Assembly (NCBI GenBank): GCA_963794185.1
Contig: CAWCDM010000072.1
Location: 62,001-126,000, forward strand
Direction: 5' to 3'
Source: JAMXLO01 sp963794185
GTDB taxonomy: Bacteria; Pseudomonadota; Alphaproteobacteria; Acetobacterales; Acetobacteraceae
Length of the DNA stretch: 64,000 bases
Under the pieces are notes generated by a model, which was given only the letters and a program-made list of their open reading frames with translations, ran no database searches and had not been told where the DNA came from. A program made the position numbers and the translations under genes. Shown one piece after another: positions 1-8,608 of this stretch; position 1 is the stretch's first letter, and the number at the start of each line of letters is the position of its first letter.

Positions 1-665
1 TCAGCGCCACCACGCGACCTTCGGCAAACGAGCGAGCGTAGGCGGGCGCACCTGTGCTCTGCACGCCGATGATCTCGGTCGTGAGACCCAGCAGATCGCG
101 CGTTCGGATTGCGCCGCAGATGCCCGAGCCGAGGCCGATCGGGACGTACAGCGCATCGAGCGGCGGCGCCGCGCGGAACAGTTCGAGCGAGTAAGTGGCG
201 ACGCCCTTCACCAGGTCGGGCGCAAAGGACGGCGCGAACTCCAGGCCGTCGGATGCCGCGAGTTCGTGCCGCCTCCTCGCGCGCCATCTCGAAATCGTCG
301 CCATGCTCGACCAGTCGTGCGCCGAACGCGTGCATCGCCGCATTCTTCTCCACACTGTTGCCGTGCGGCACAACGACCACGACCGGGACGCCGTAGCGCC
401 GACCGGCCCACGCGAGCGACTGACCATGGTTGCCGCGCGTCGCCGACACGATGCCGCGCACCTGCGGCCGTTCGCGGCGCAGACGCTCGGCATAGATCAG
501 TCCGCCGCGCAGCTTGAAAGCCCCGGTCGGTGTATGGTTCTCGTGCTTCACCCACACCTCTGCGCCGCTGCGCTCGGCCAGCAGCGGCCATGCGTACTGC
601 GGCGTGCCGGGGAAGCTTTCGTGCACGAGCGACAACGCGGCATCGAGTTCCGTCAGCGAGAACAT
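1..665 (-). pseudogene. Threonine dehydratase-like PLP enzyme, frameshifted, cut by window edge
   Basis: Fold-type II PLP enzyme related to threonine/serine dehydratases, which deaminate the amino acid to a 2-oxo acid. The start is ATG at 665 (MFSLTELDAA). The N-terminal part has HENHTPTGAFKLRGG with the Schiff-base lysine near residue 51, then TRGNHGQS. Around 265-270 the frame shifts by one base; the other frame continues with ELAASDGLEFAPSF and the glycine-rich phosphate loop GLGSGICGA up to the left edge, where the gene runs out of the window. Both halves match one family, so this was a single gene. Whether the one-base change is a mutation or a sequencing error cannot be told here. Confidence 0.8.
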
Positions 666-780
666 GGGGAACTGCCCAGGCTGGATGAGTAGGAGCTGGT
701 CGTGACGACGAACGGGCTGCCACCGGAGGGATCGCCTCCAGCAGCAGCCCGCTGCGTCATTCAGAACTTTGGACTTGCCG

Positions 781-984
781 TCAGGCGAGCCTGAGATTGG
801 TGGCCGCGGCCTTGCCGCGTTCCATCGCCACCTCGTAGTTCACCGCCTGGCCATCATTGAGGCCTTTCAGACCCGCGGCCTGGACGGCGGTGATATGGAC
901 GAACACGTCCTTTCCGCCATCCTGCGGCATGATGAAGCCGTAGCCCTTCGTTGCATTGAACCATTTGACGGTTCCGACAGCCAT
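781..984 (-). CDS. Cold-shock protein, CspA family (copy 1)
   Basis: A 67-residue single cold-shock domain protein that binds single-stranded RNA or DNA and acts as an RNA chaperone. Both nucleotide-binding motifs are present: KGYGFI at residues 13-18 and DVFVHI at 26-31. The ATG at 984 is preferred over an in-frame GTG at 993, because AAGGAG lies 8 bases before the ATG and the family starts with M-x-x-GTVKWFN. A second copy of the same length follows at 1065-1268 on the same strand. The two differ at roughly ten positions, so they look like a tandem duplication. Confidence 0.95.
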   Translation of the reverse strand: MAVGTVKWFNATKGYGFIMPQDGGKDVFVHITAVQAAGLKGLNDGQAVNYEVAMERGKAAATNLRLA

Positions 985-1064
985 CGTCGTCACTCCTTCC
1001 GGTGCGCGTCCCCTATCGCGCTGGGGGGGAATGTCTGGACCAGGGCAGTTGGCGTGCAGCTGCC

Positions 1065-1268
1065 TCAGGCGAGCTTGAGATTTGTGGCAGCAGCCTTGCC
1101 ACGCTCCATCGCCACCTCGTAGCTGACCTTCTGGCCCTCATTGAGGCCGCGAAGGCCCGCCGCCTGGACTGCTGTTATGTGGACAAACACATCCTTGCCG
1201 CCGTCTTGCGGCATGATGAAGCCGAAGCCCTTGGTCGTGTTGAACCACTTGACTGTGCCGATAGCCAT
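1065..1268 (-). CDS. Cold-shock protein, CspA family (copy 2)
   Basis: A 67-residue cold-shock domain protein starting MAIGTVKWFN, with KGFGFI and DVFVHI motifs. It is the tandem paralogue of the gene at 781-984, 80 bp away on the same strand. The frame stays open upstream to 1433, but the family always begins at this methionine, so 1268 is chosen. The 80-bp gap between the copies is long enough for each to have its own leader and promoter. Nothing in the sequence shows which copy is cold-induced. Confidence 0.95.
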   Translation of the reverse strand: MAIGTVKWFNTTKGFGFIMPQDGGKDVFVHITAVQAAGLRGLNEGQKVSYEVAMERGKAAATNLKLA

Positions 1269-1625
1269 CGTCTGCGTCTTCTCCGTCTGATGCACTACGC
1301 AACAGCGCGCAATGCTGATAGACAACCGGCCCTTTGGACGTCTTGGGGGCACCCGATTGGACGGAGGCGCAGCAAGCCAAGCCAAAATGCGATTGCGTGC
1401 ATTAGTTGGCACAGAAATATTGGCACCTGTCAATCACGGTCGCGCGACATTGAGAACATCTGTGCAGCTTCGCGCAGATTATCGAGAACGGTCGAAAAAA
1501 TGTGGAAAGTTCCGCTTCCGGTCGCCATCGCCGCGAAATCGAGGATGGCGACCGGAGGGGATGACGACCAGAACGGAAGGCCTGCCGCAACTGACGTGGT
1601 TGATGCGCTGCGAAAGCCTAAAGCG
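1269..1625. other. Intergenic region upstream of cspA copy 2
   Basis: About 350 bp between the esterase stop and the second cold-shock gene. It is less GC-rich than its surroundings. Part of it should be the 5' leader of the cold-shock gene, since csp mRNAs in other bacteria have long leaders. I see no convincing gene, tRNA or repeat in it. Confidence 0.4.
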
Positions 1626-2531
1626 TCAAAACCCGCTGCGCGCGGCGCGCGATGTCATCGCACGTGCGAACTCTCCGCCCGCGGCGATGGCGCGTCGGCC
1701 CGCGGCCAATTCAGGATGATAGAGATGCCAGACGTGAATCATCTCCGGCCAGATCTGCAGGTCCACCGCAACGTCCGCGGCGCCGGCAATCCGCGCGAGG
1801 CGAATCGCATCATCCAGCAATGTCTCCGCCGCACCGACCTGGATGAGCAACGGCGCAAGCCCTCGCAGGTCACCATAAATCGGCGCGGCCAGCGGCGAGC
1901 GTGGATCGGCGCCATGCAGATAAAGCTTCGCCATGTCGAGGATGCCGGCCTGCTGCACGGTCGGATCGGTGGCGGCCTTGCTGATCATGCTCTCGCCGAT
2001 CGCTTCCATGTCGACCCAGGGTGAAATGGCCCAGCCGCAGGCGGGTTGCCGGAGACCCGCATCGCGTATCGCCATCATCGCTGCCACGACGAGGCCGCCG
2101 CCAGCAGAGTCACCGGCGATGGTAATGCCACCAGGCTGTACGCCGCCGGCAAGCAGGAAGCGATAGCCGGCGACTGCATCTTCGACAGCCGCGGGGAACG
2201 GATGTTCCGGGGCCAGCCGGTAATCCAGCACCAATGTCCTGGCACGCGCCGTCCTGCCGGCTTCGGCGGCGACGTGCCGGTGGCTGTCCAGCGAGCCGAT
2301 CACGTAGCCGCCGCCGTGCAGATAAAGGATTGCCTTGGAGCGGTCGGCGTCCGGCGTCGATGTCCACTCCGCCTTGACGCCGTCGGCGGAGACAGGCTCG
2401 ACAATGACGTCGCCCGGTAATTTGTATCCCTTGCCGCGCGCGTCGATGTCGCGACGCCGCTGGCCGATGTCGTCTGAGCGCGGCCGCTTCGCGATGACTT
2501 CTCGCAGAGCCGTGATTTCCGGATCGCTCAT
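1626..2531 (-). CDS. Alpha/beta hydrolase, hormone-sensitive-lipase-type esterase
   Basis: A 301-residue carboxylesterase of the HSL family (family IV). It has the oxyanion-hole motif HGGGY at residues 72-76 and the nucleophile elbow GDSAGGG at 140-146, with serine 142. Downstream, an ETLLDD segment and EMIHVWH probably supply the acid and histidine of the triad. No signal peptide is seen, so it is probably cytoplasmic. The frame is open further upstream, but the ATG at 2531 (MSDPEITALR) fits the family length. Its substrate is probably a short-chain ester and cannot be named. The YkgJ-like gene ends 34 bp upstream on the same strand. Confidence 0.9.
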   Translation of the reverse strand: MSDPEITALREVIAKRPRSDDIGQRRRDIDARGKGYKLPGDVIVEPVSADGVKAEWTSTPDADRSKAILYLHGGGYVIGSLDSHRHVAAEAGRTARARTLVLDYRLAPEHPFPAAVEDAVAGYRFLLAGGVQPGGITIAGDSAGGGLVVAAMMAIRDAGLRQPACGWAISPWVDMEAIGESMISKAATDPTVQQAGILDMAKLYLHGADPRSPLAAPIYGDLRGLAPLLIQVGAAETLLDDAIRLARIAGAADVAVDLQIWPEMIHVWHLYHPELAAGRRAIAAGGEFARAMTSRAARSGF

Positions 2532-2565
2532 CGCCTGTTCTCCTGCTGGTTTGCCCTTCCTGGTG

Positions 2566-2940
2566 CTACTTCGCCTTGGCCTGTTCGTCCACATCCTGCT
2601 TGCGCAACCTGGATACCGGAATTTGGAAGAACCGGGCGAAGTCGAAGACTGTCGTGTCCTCCTGGTTCCAGCAGACATAGCCTCGGCAGTCGTGGGGCCG
2701 CCCCGCGTAGACCGTGCAGCGCCGGTCGTCGCCGAGGAACTGGCAGGTCCCTGTGCCGGTCTTGATGCGCTTTTCGCCCTTGCGAGTGCGCTCGACGATG
2801 TGGCGTTGCTCGAATTCCCGCACCGTCAGGTCCAGGAACTTCGCCAGCCGCCTTATGTCGGCGCGGCTGACCCGAACATAACCGGCCATCCTGCAACACA
2901 GGCTGGGGCATTTCAGGCAATCGAGCAACTCGCCACTCAT
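2566..2940 (-). CDS. YkgJ family cysteine-cluster protein (UPF0153)
   Basis: A 124-residue protein with the cysteine pattern of the YkgJ/UPF0153 family. An N-terminal DCLKCPSLCC cluster is followed by a TCQFL...RCTVY segment and DCRGYVC. These cysteines are thought to bind zinc or an Fe-S cluster; no reaction is established for the family. The start ATG at 2940 gives the usual MSGELLDCLKCP beginning. It lies between a racemase-family gene (42 bp upstream) and the esterase on the same strand, but nothing links the three functions. Confidence 0.85.
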   Translation of the reverse strand: MSGELLDCLKCPSLCCRMAGYVRVSRADIRRLAKFLDLTVREFEQRHIVERTRKGEKRIKTGTGTCQFLGDDRRCTVYAGRPHDCRGYVCWNQEDTTVFDFARFFQIPVSRLRKQDVDEQAKAK

Positions 2941-2982
2941 GGCTCCACATTGAGCATCAGCGTCGGCGTGTTCAAGTACCTG

Positions 2983-3765
2983 TCACCCGATACCACATGC
3001 AAACAGCCTGCCCACGTTGGGCACGGTGTCGTTCACGCCCGCCAGACGAAGGCAATGCCAGGCCAGCGCGTGGTCGCTGGAGGTGACGGGAATGCCGGCG
3101 TCCGCCTCGATCGCCTCGATCCGCTCGGCCAATCGCAGGCTGGTGCAGGACACGAACACCGCATCCAGTCGCGTGCTGCGGGCAAGTGCCGTGATGCCGG
3201 CAGCAATCGAATCCACCGATATCCGCGCCGCCTCCCGGTCGTCGCGCCGGTCGAATGTGGCGAACGCCGCCACCTCTGCGCCATGCCGGTTAAGATAGTC
3301 GCGCACCACGTCGTTCACCTCGGGGGCGTACGGCGTCAGCACGCCGATCCGTCGCGCGCCGAGCGCCTTGAAGGCGGCGAACGCGGCGGTGACGGGCGTG
3401 GTGCAGGCGACCTCGGGACGCGCGCGGCGGATCCGGCGGAATATTTCTCCCTCGCCAAGTGCCATGCTGGCGGAGGTGCAGCCGAATGCCATGACGTCGA
3501 GGTGGATGTCGGGCAGGATCAGTTCCGCGGCAGGCGTGATGCGACCGCCTATGGCGCGCAACGTCTCGGGCGTGATGTCCGCGTCGTTGAACAGACGCGC
3601 GCCGTACACGGCGACGCCGGGCAGGCGGATCAGATGGCTGAACTCGTGTTCCATCGTCTGGTCGGTCGCGAGTACCAAGAGCCCGATCGCAGCACGCGCG
3701 GCGACGCCGTCATCCAGCGTGCACGGCAGAACGCCGAGGTCGGCGAATGTTTGGTGCGCGTCCAT
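2983..3765 (-). CDS. Asp/Glu racemase superfamily enzyme, maleate isomerase/EutA-like
   Basis: A 260-residue protein of the family that includes maleate cis-trans isomerase, arylmalonate decarboxylase and ectoine-utilisation EutA. The two catalytic cysteine motifs are visible: FGCTSAS (Cys96) and VSCTSLR (Cys207), each in an equivalent half of the pseudo-dimeric fold. The ATG at 3765 is chosen because it begins the conserved region. It starts 14 bp after the stop of the D-amino-acid dehydrogenase gene, so the two are very probably co-transcribed. Ectoine degradation is possible but no other eut or doe gene is present; the exact substrate is unknown. Confidence 0.85.
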   Translation of the reverse strand: MDAHQTFADLGVLPCTLDDGVAARAAIGLLVLATDQTMEHEFSHLIRLPGVAVYGARLFNDADITPETLRAIGGRITPAAELILPDIHLDVMAFGCTSASMALGEGEIFRRIRRARPEVACTTPVTAAFAAFKALGARRIGVLTPYAPEVNDVVRDYLNRHGAEVAAFATFDRRDDREAARISVDSIAAGITALARSTRLDAVFVSCTSLRLAERIEAIEADAGIPVTSSDHALAWHCLRLAGVNDTVPNVGRLFACGIG

Positions 3766-3779
3766 GTGTCGGGCCTCCG

Positions 3780-5012
3780 TCAGTTGCCCAGCGCGATCGC
3801 AGGCTGACGTCCCGCGATCAGGTCTGCGGTGATGCGCGCGCTGCCATGCGACATGGTCCAGCCGATATGCCCGTGGCCGGTGTTGTACCAAAGATTGCAA
3901 TGACGCCTGCGTCCGAGGATCGGCAGATTGTCGGGGGTCATCGGCCGCAGACCTGCCCACATCTCGGCGCGATGATAGTCGGCGCCATCGGGATAAAGTT
4001 CCTGCGCCACCGACTTCATAAAGGTGAAGTCGGCAGGCTTGTGGCTTGTGTCATAGCCGGCGAATTCCGCGGTGGCGGTGACGCGCACGCGGTTGCCAAA
4101 GCGCGAGATGGCGACAAGGTTTGTCTCGTCCACCGACCCGATGGTCGGCGGCGCCTGATGGTTGCCGACCGGAATGGTGAGCGAATAGCCCTTGATCGGA
4201 TAGACCGGCAGCGCGACGCCGATCCTTCGCGCCAGCATGGGACTATGGCTGCCCAATGCCATCACATAGGCATCGGCCTTGAACGCCCGGCCGTTGGTAC
4301 GCACCGCAGTCACCGCATCGTTCGATGCATCGATCCCTGTGATGGTCGCGCCGGTGTGGAGCTCGGCGCCAAGCTCGACGCAGCGAGCGCCGAGTGCACG
4401 CGTGAATTTGTGCAAGTCACCGGTCTCGTCGGTCGGGCAGTAGATGCCGCCGGCAAGCTTCTGGGCCGCGGCGTGCAGCGCCGGCTCCAGCGCAAGGATT
4501 TGCGCCCGGTCCAGGACCTGGATCTCCTGCCCGTCATCGGCCAGCAGCCGCATGTGCGCGACGCCCGCCTCCAGCGCCGCCTGGTCGCGATGGAAATACA
4601 GGATGCCGCGCGCATTGCGGTCGTAGTCGAGCGTCTCGGCCGCGATCACCTCGTGCAGCACGCGCTGCGAATACATCGCGATACGGTGCTTGCGAAGCGT
4701 GTTGGCCCGCGCCTTCGCATCCGTGCACTCGGCAAGGAATTTCAGCGACCAGCTGTAAAGCCGCGGATCGGTGGAAAACCGGAAGCGCAGCGCCTGGTTG
4801 TTGCGGAACAGCGACTTCAGCAGAATCCAGGGTGCGCGGGGCGATGACCAGACAAAGGAGTGGCCGGGTGCGATCATGCCGGCATTGCCCCAGCTGGTTT
4901 CCTCTGCAACGCCGGGGTTGCGCTCCAGCAACACGACCTCGTGCCCGTCCCTGAGCAACTGATAGGCCGTGGTCACGCCGACCACGCCACCGCCCATGAT
5001 CAGAACGCGCAT
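3780..5012 (-). CDS. FAD-dependent D-amino-acid dehydrogenase (DadA-like)
   Basis: A 410-residue DAO-family flavoprotein that would oxidise a D-amino acid to a 2-oxo acid and pass electrons to the respiratory chain. The Rossmann motif GGGVVGVTTAYQL sits at the start (residues 7-19), followed by the acidic end of the second strand (LLERN) and the DadA-typical ETSWGNAGMI. The C-terminal GLRPMTPDNLPILG and TGHGHIGWTMS motifs are intact. The ATG at 5012 places the FAD motif at the N-terminus as expected. It is coupled to the racemase-family gene 14 bp downstream. Confidence 0.92.
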   Translation of the reverse strand: MRVLIMGGGVVGVTTAYQLLRDGHEVVLLERNPGVAEETSWGNAGMIAPGHSFVWSSPRAPWILLKSLFRNNQALRFRFSTDPRLYSWSLKFLAECTDAKARANTLRKHRIAMYSQRVLHEVIAAETLDYDRNARGILYFHRDQAALEAGVAHMRLLADDGQEIQVLDRAQILALEPALHAAAQKLAGGIYCPTDETGDLHKFTRALGARCVELGAELHTGATITGIDASNDAVTAVRTNGRAFKADAYVMALGSHSPMLARRIGVALPVYPIKGYSLTIPVGNHQAPPTIGSVDETNLVAISRFGNRVRVTATAEFAGYDTSHKPADFTFMKSVAQELYPDGADYHRAEMWAGLRPMTPDNLPILGRRRHCNLWYNTGHGHIGWTMSHGSARITADLIAGRQPAIALGN

Positions 5013-5100
5013 TGCACTCCCGAGGCAGATCGACCACGCAGGCCGGTCATTGTGCGCCCGACGACACGGCGGCCTCAAGTCCTGCCAGTGCGCCGCTGCT

Positions 5101-6225
5101 TCAGCCCCACACCTCGCGCGCGGTTTCGACGACAAGGCGCAGCTTCGCCATCTGCTGTTCTTCCGTCAGCACATTGCCTTCGTGCGTCGACGAGAATCCG
5201 CATTGCGGCGACAGGCAGAGCTGGCCGAGCGGAACGTATTTCGCCGCCTCGTCGATGCGCCACTTCAGCGCATCCTTGCTCTCGAGCTCCGGCCGTTTCG
5301 TCGTGACCAGCCCGAGCACGACAGTCTTGCCCTTCGGCACAAAACGCAGCGGTTCGAAACCACCGGAGCGTGCATCGTCGTATTCCAGGAAGAACCCATC
5401 CACCGCGAGCTGGGAAAACAGCGGTTCGGCCAGGAAGTCGTAAGCGCCGGAGGCAAACCAGGCCGAGCGGTAATTGCCTCTGCAGGTGTGTGTGCAGATC
5501 GTCATCCCCGGCGGCCGTTGACGCAGCGCCCGGTTGACCAGATCGATGTACGTCAGGTGACGCGTATCGGCATCGCCGCCGCCCTTCGCATAGGCTGCCC
5601 GGCCCGCTGGATCGCACAGCCCGGCGAAGGTCGTGTCGTCGAGCTGCAGATACGTGCAGCCAAGCCCCGCGAGCCGCGCGATCTCGTCGCGATACACGGC
5701 GGCGAGATCGGCAATCAGCTCGTCGCCGCGCGGATAGATTTTGTCGTATGCGGCAGGCCCGGACACGCGGTTCATCGTGCCATGCAGCACGCTGGGCGAA
5801 GGAATGGTAAGCTTGGGCGTCGCGGTCGCGACGGATTTGAGGAAGGCGAAGTCCTCGCCGAAGATCGTCCCGGTCAGCCGGACCTTCTGGTTGATCCCGA
5901 CGGCGTCGGCGGTGAATTCCAGATCCTCCTCGCCGCGATGGAATGGTACGCGCACCTTTTCCGGCAGCCTGGCGACGCCGGCGATCTGGTAAAAGAAATC
6001 CATATGCCACGAAGTCCGGCGGATTTCCCCGTCGGTCACACTTTGCAGGCCGACGTCCTCCTGCAGCTTCACCAGACGCCGGATCGCGGCATCTTCGATC
6101 GCACGCAGTTGCTGTGCCGTTATTCGGCCGGCCTGGTGATCCTCGCGCGCCTGACGCACGTCGGCAGAGCGCAAGAGGCTGCCGACATGGTCGGCGCGAA
6201 ATGGCGGCTCCTTGCTGGCTGACAT
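5101..6225 (-). CDS. MetE C-terminal-family methyltransferase (cobalamin-independent methionine synthase-like)
   Basis: A 374-residue single-domain member of the UROD/MetE-like superfamily, about half the length of full MetE (~750), so it lacks the N-terminal domain. The zinc ligands expected for thiol activation are present: His246 and Cys248 in CTHTCRGN, Glu281 in FFLEYDD and Cys342 in LSPQCGFSS. It should move a methyl group to or from a thiol; the methyl donor is not established. It follows a MetF-like gene by 46 bp on the same strand, and an 88-bp gap separates it from dadA. Confidence 0.88.
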   Translation of the reverse strand: MSASKEPPFRADHVGSLLRSADVRQAREDHQAGRITAQQLRAIEDAAIRRLVKLQEDVGLQSVTDGEIRRTSWHMDFFYQIAGVARLPEKVRVPFHRGEEDLEFTADAVGINQKVRLTGTIFGEDFAFLKSVATATPKLTIPSPSVLHGTMNRVSGPAAYDKIYPRGDELIADLAAVYRDEIARLAGLGCTYLQLDDTTFAGLCDPAGRAAYAKGGGDADTRHLTYIDLVNRALRQRPPGMTICTHTCRGNYRSAWFASGAYDFLAEPLFSQLAVDGFFLEYDDARSGGFEPLRFVPKGKTVVLGLVTTKRPELESKDALKWRIDEAAKYVPLGQLCLSPQCGFSSTHEGNVLTEEQQMAKLRLVVETAREVWG

Positions 6226-6271
6226 GGCGTTCCTCCCTGATGGCCGGGTCTGATTTATAACGCCTCGGCCA

Positions 6272-7138
6272 TCAGCCGGCATCCTTTGCCACGCGGATCC
6301 ATTCCGCGGTGCGGCGCACGCCGCCGAAGGTGAAGACGTGCAGACCTTCGAGAGAATTACTCGCGTTCTCGCCTGCGACCAGTTCGCCGATCAGCGCGTC
6401 GGGACCGGCCTCAGTCAGAATCCGCGCGAATGCGGTGTGGCCGCGGGCGAGCGCTCGCAATGACGCGCCGATCCCGCAGCGCACTGCGAATTTCGCAAGC
6501 GTCGCGACGCGCGCGGGACCGGCGACGCCGATGCGAACGGGACACAAGATGCCCTGCGCGCGCAACGACGCCGTCCAGCGCAGGATCGGTCCGGCCTCGA
6601 AGCCGAACTGGGTCACCAGCGATACATCGATGCCACGCTGGCGCGCGAGGGCCACTTTGGCCTGCAGCGCTGCATGCAGGGCGCTCGAGTCGATCGCAGG
6701 ATGGCCCTCGGGATAGCCGGCAAAGGCGACGCTCTTGATGCCGTGGCGTTCGACCACACCGGTCGCCAGCAGGTCGAGGCTCGCGCGAAACGGGCCGACC
6801 GGGCTGTCGTCACCTCCGATCATCAGGGCGAACTCGACACCAGCCTCTCCCACCGCGCGATGCAGGAAGTCGGCGGCCTGCGTGTAACTCGCCAGCCGGC
6901 GCGCGGCGATATGCGGCACGGGGACAAATCCGGCGCGATGCAGCCTGACGCAGGCGGCAACGATATCGTGATGCGTCGCGCTCGGCGGATGGTTGACGAA
7001 GACCGTCCTGCCCGGATCGAACAGCTTCCGCAACGCGTCGCCGGCAAACTCGTCGCGTGGCGGCAACTCGATGGAGCATTCAGCGATCAGCGCCGAAGCA
7101 CGCCGGCGTTGCGCCGCCTGTATCGTGCCTGCGTCCAT
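6272..7138 (-). CDS. MetF-like methylenetetrahydrofolate reductase family protein
   Basis: A 288-residue TIM-barrel protein resembling methylenetetrahydrofolate reductase, with an early ECSIELPP segment, HITARR-like PHIAARRLASY, FALMIGGDD and QFGFEAGPI blocks, and the C-terminal TFGGVRRTAEWI. The family interconverts 5,10-methylene- and 5-methyl-tetrahydrofolate with FAD. Its ATG overlaps the stop of the upstream methyltransferase-like gene as TGATG, so translation is probably coupled. The next gene is MetE-like. Divergent from housekeeping MetF, it may work in catabolic demethylation rather than methionine synthesis (inference). Confidence 0.82.
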   Translation of the reverse strand: MDAGTIQAAQRRRASALIAECSIELPPRDEFAGDALRKLFDPGRTVFVNHPPSATHHDIVAACVRLHRAGFVPVPHIAARRLASYTQAADFLHRAVGEAGVEFALMIGGDDSPVGPFRASLDLLATGVVERHGIKSVAFAGYPEGHPAIDSSALHAALQAKVALARQRGIDVSLVTQFGFEAGPILRWTASLRAQGILCPVRIGVAGPARVATLAKFAVRCGIGASLRALARGHTAFARILTEAGPDALIGELVAGENASNSLEGLHVFTFGGVRRTAEWIRVAKDAG

Positions 7139-8505
7139 CAGCCGGAATCCCGCTTGCGCGAGATCACGAACGACTCGTCCCAGAACCACAGACCGCCGTG
7201 CTCGCGCAGCACCGCCTTCGTCGCGTCCAGATAGGCGCCGCTGCTGATCGCTTCGGACAGGCGCTGGTCCTCGATCTGCGCGACATAGATCGCTGCATTC
7301 CATGCGGCGAACAGCGTGGAGGTGCCGATCGTCTCGCTGATTTCGCTGGGCAGGGTGTGCATGTCGTAGCGGAACAGCGAACGCGCATCGGCATAGGCGC
7401 CGAAATTGAGGTCGCGCCCGGCACTGCCGAGCTCGGCCTTGGTCGCGCGCAACAGCGCGTGACGGTCGGTCGTGAACGGGTTCTCGCCTGGCCAGATGCG
7501 TTGGATGATTTCCAACCCGGGATCGTTGCCATGCGAGTGGATGGCGATCAGCCGCCCGCCCGGTGCGAGCGCTCGCGCCAGCGGAGCGACCACGCGGCGC
7601 GCCTTGAAGTCGAGCGGCGCGCGGGCGCGATAGGGCTGCGAGGCGATGATCAGGTCGTACTCGGCCTCGGTGAAGCCGCGGCGCGGGCGCACCTGATCAA
7701 GCAGGAACCGGTGGTCCTCGCGATAGATCACCAGCACGACGGGCTTCTCGTACACCGGGTTGCCTGTGGTGCGGCCCATGCGCGCGCGCCAGTGCTCCGC
7801 GAGGAAGGGGCCGAGATCGGTGATCTGCGCCTCGAAGTCGTGCGCAGTGTTTCCGGTCAACGACAGTTCGTGCCAGACAAGGCTGGTGGCGGACGTGACC
7901 GAGTTCGGCTTCAGCCAGGGCGCTTCGGCGTAGTACATGTTGGTCATGACCAATATGGTCGCCGGATGCTCGAACAGCCGGTCGGGCATTTTCTCCAGCA
8001 CCAGCCTCACGTCTTCGAGGCTGATCTCCTTGCCCACGATGTAGAACGGCATCGTCGGGAAGCGGTGATGCATGGCGCGCATCGTGCGGGTCAGCACCGT
8101 GCCGTCGCCCATGCCGGCGTCGAACAGGCGCAGTGCCGGTGGGCGCGGGTGGATGTTGGCGAGTTCCATGCTCACCCGCTGGGCGACGACCCATTTCTCG
8201 CTGCAGGTGGTGACGAACAGCAGGTATTTCTGGCGGTTGTCGTAAAAGCGGAAGTTGTGCTTGGTGTCGGCGGCCGGTTCGGTCACCGAAAGCACCGGTG
8301 GCGCCCGCGTGCCGTTGATCCTGTCTCGGGGTTCGCCCGAGATGAAGGCGCGCACGCGGTTCACCGTGTCGGTGGTGACGCGCCCACCGAGGCGGAGCCG
8401 GCTCACCAGCTTGCCGTCGTTCACCGCCAGCCGCCCGAAGGTGGATTCCGCCATGCGGGCGCTGCGGCAGAATTCGGCGATGTCGCGCAGGAGCGTTTCG
8501 CTCAA
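7138..8505 (-). CDS. SAM-dependent methyltransferase-like protein with N-terminal helical region
   Basis: A 455-residue protein with a class I methyltransferase core. The SAM-binding motif I is LFDAGMGDGTVL near residue 130, and a C-terminal part has APGGRLIAIHSHG. The first ~60 residues (IAEFCRSARMAESTFGRLAV...) look like a helix-turn-helix or all-helical region. The stop overlaps the start of the MetF-like gene, so the two are one unit. The substrate is unknown. Its fixed position with MetF-like and MetE-like genes suggests a role in methyl-group metabolism. The frame is complete, with an ATG at 8505. Confidence 0.75.
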   Translation of the reverse strand: MSETLLRDIAEFCRSARMAESTFGRLAVNDGKLVSRLRLGGRVTTDTVNRVRAFISGEPRDRINGTRAPPVLSVTEPAADTKHNFRFYDNRQKYLLFVTTCSEKWVVAQRVSMELANIHPRPPALRLFDAGMGDGTVLTRTMRAMHHRFPTMPFYIVGKEISLEDVRLVLEKMPDRLFEHPATILVMTNMYYAEAPWLKPNSVTSATSLVWHELSLTGNTAHDFEAQITDLGPFLAEHWRARMGRTTGNPVYEKPVVLVIYREDHRFLLDQVRPRRGFTEAEYDLIIASQPYRARAPLDFKARRVVAPLARALAPGGRLIAIHSHGNDPGLEIIQRIWPGENPFTTDRHALLRATKAELGSAGRDLNFGAYADARSLFRYDMHTLPSEISETIGTSTLFAAWNAAIYVAQIEDQRLSEAISSGAYLDATKAVLREHGGLWFWDESFVISRKRDSG

Positions 8506-8608
8506 CGGACGAGTTCCCGAATGTCTCTTGGCGCCAAGTGAGCGGCGCGGCTGGGCCGCGCGTCAACCACAATCTTGCCCACTGGGCATGTGGGCAACCG
8601 AGTGGGCG

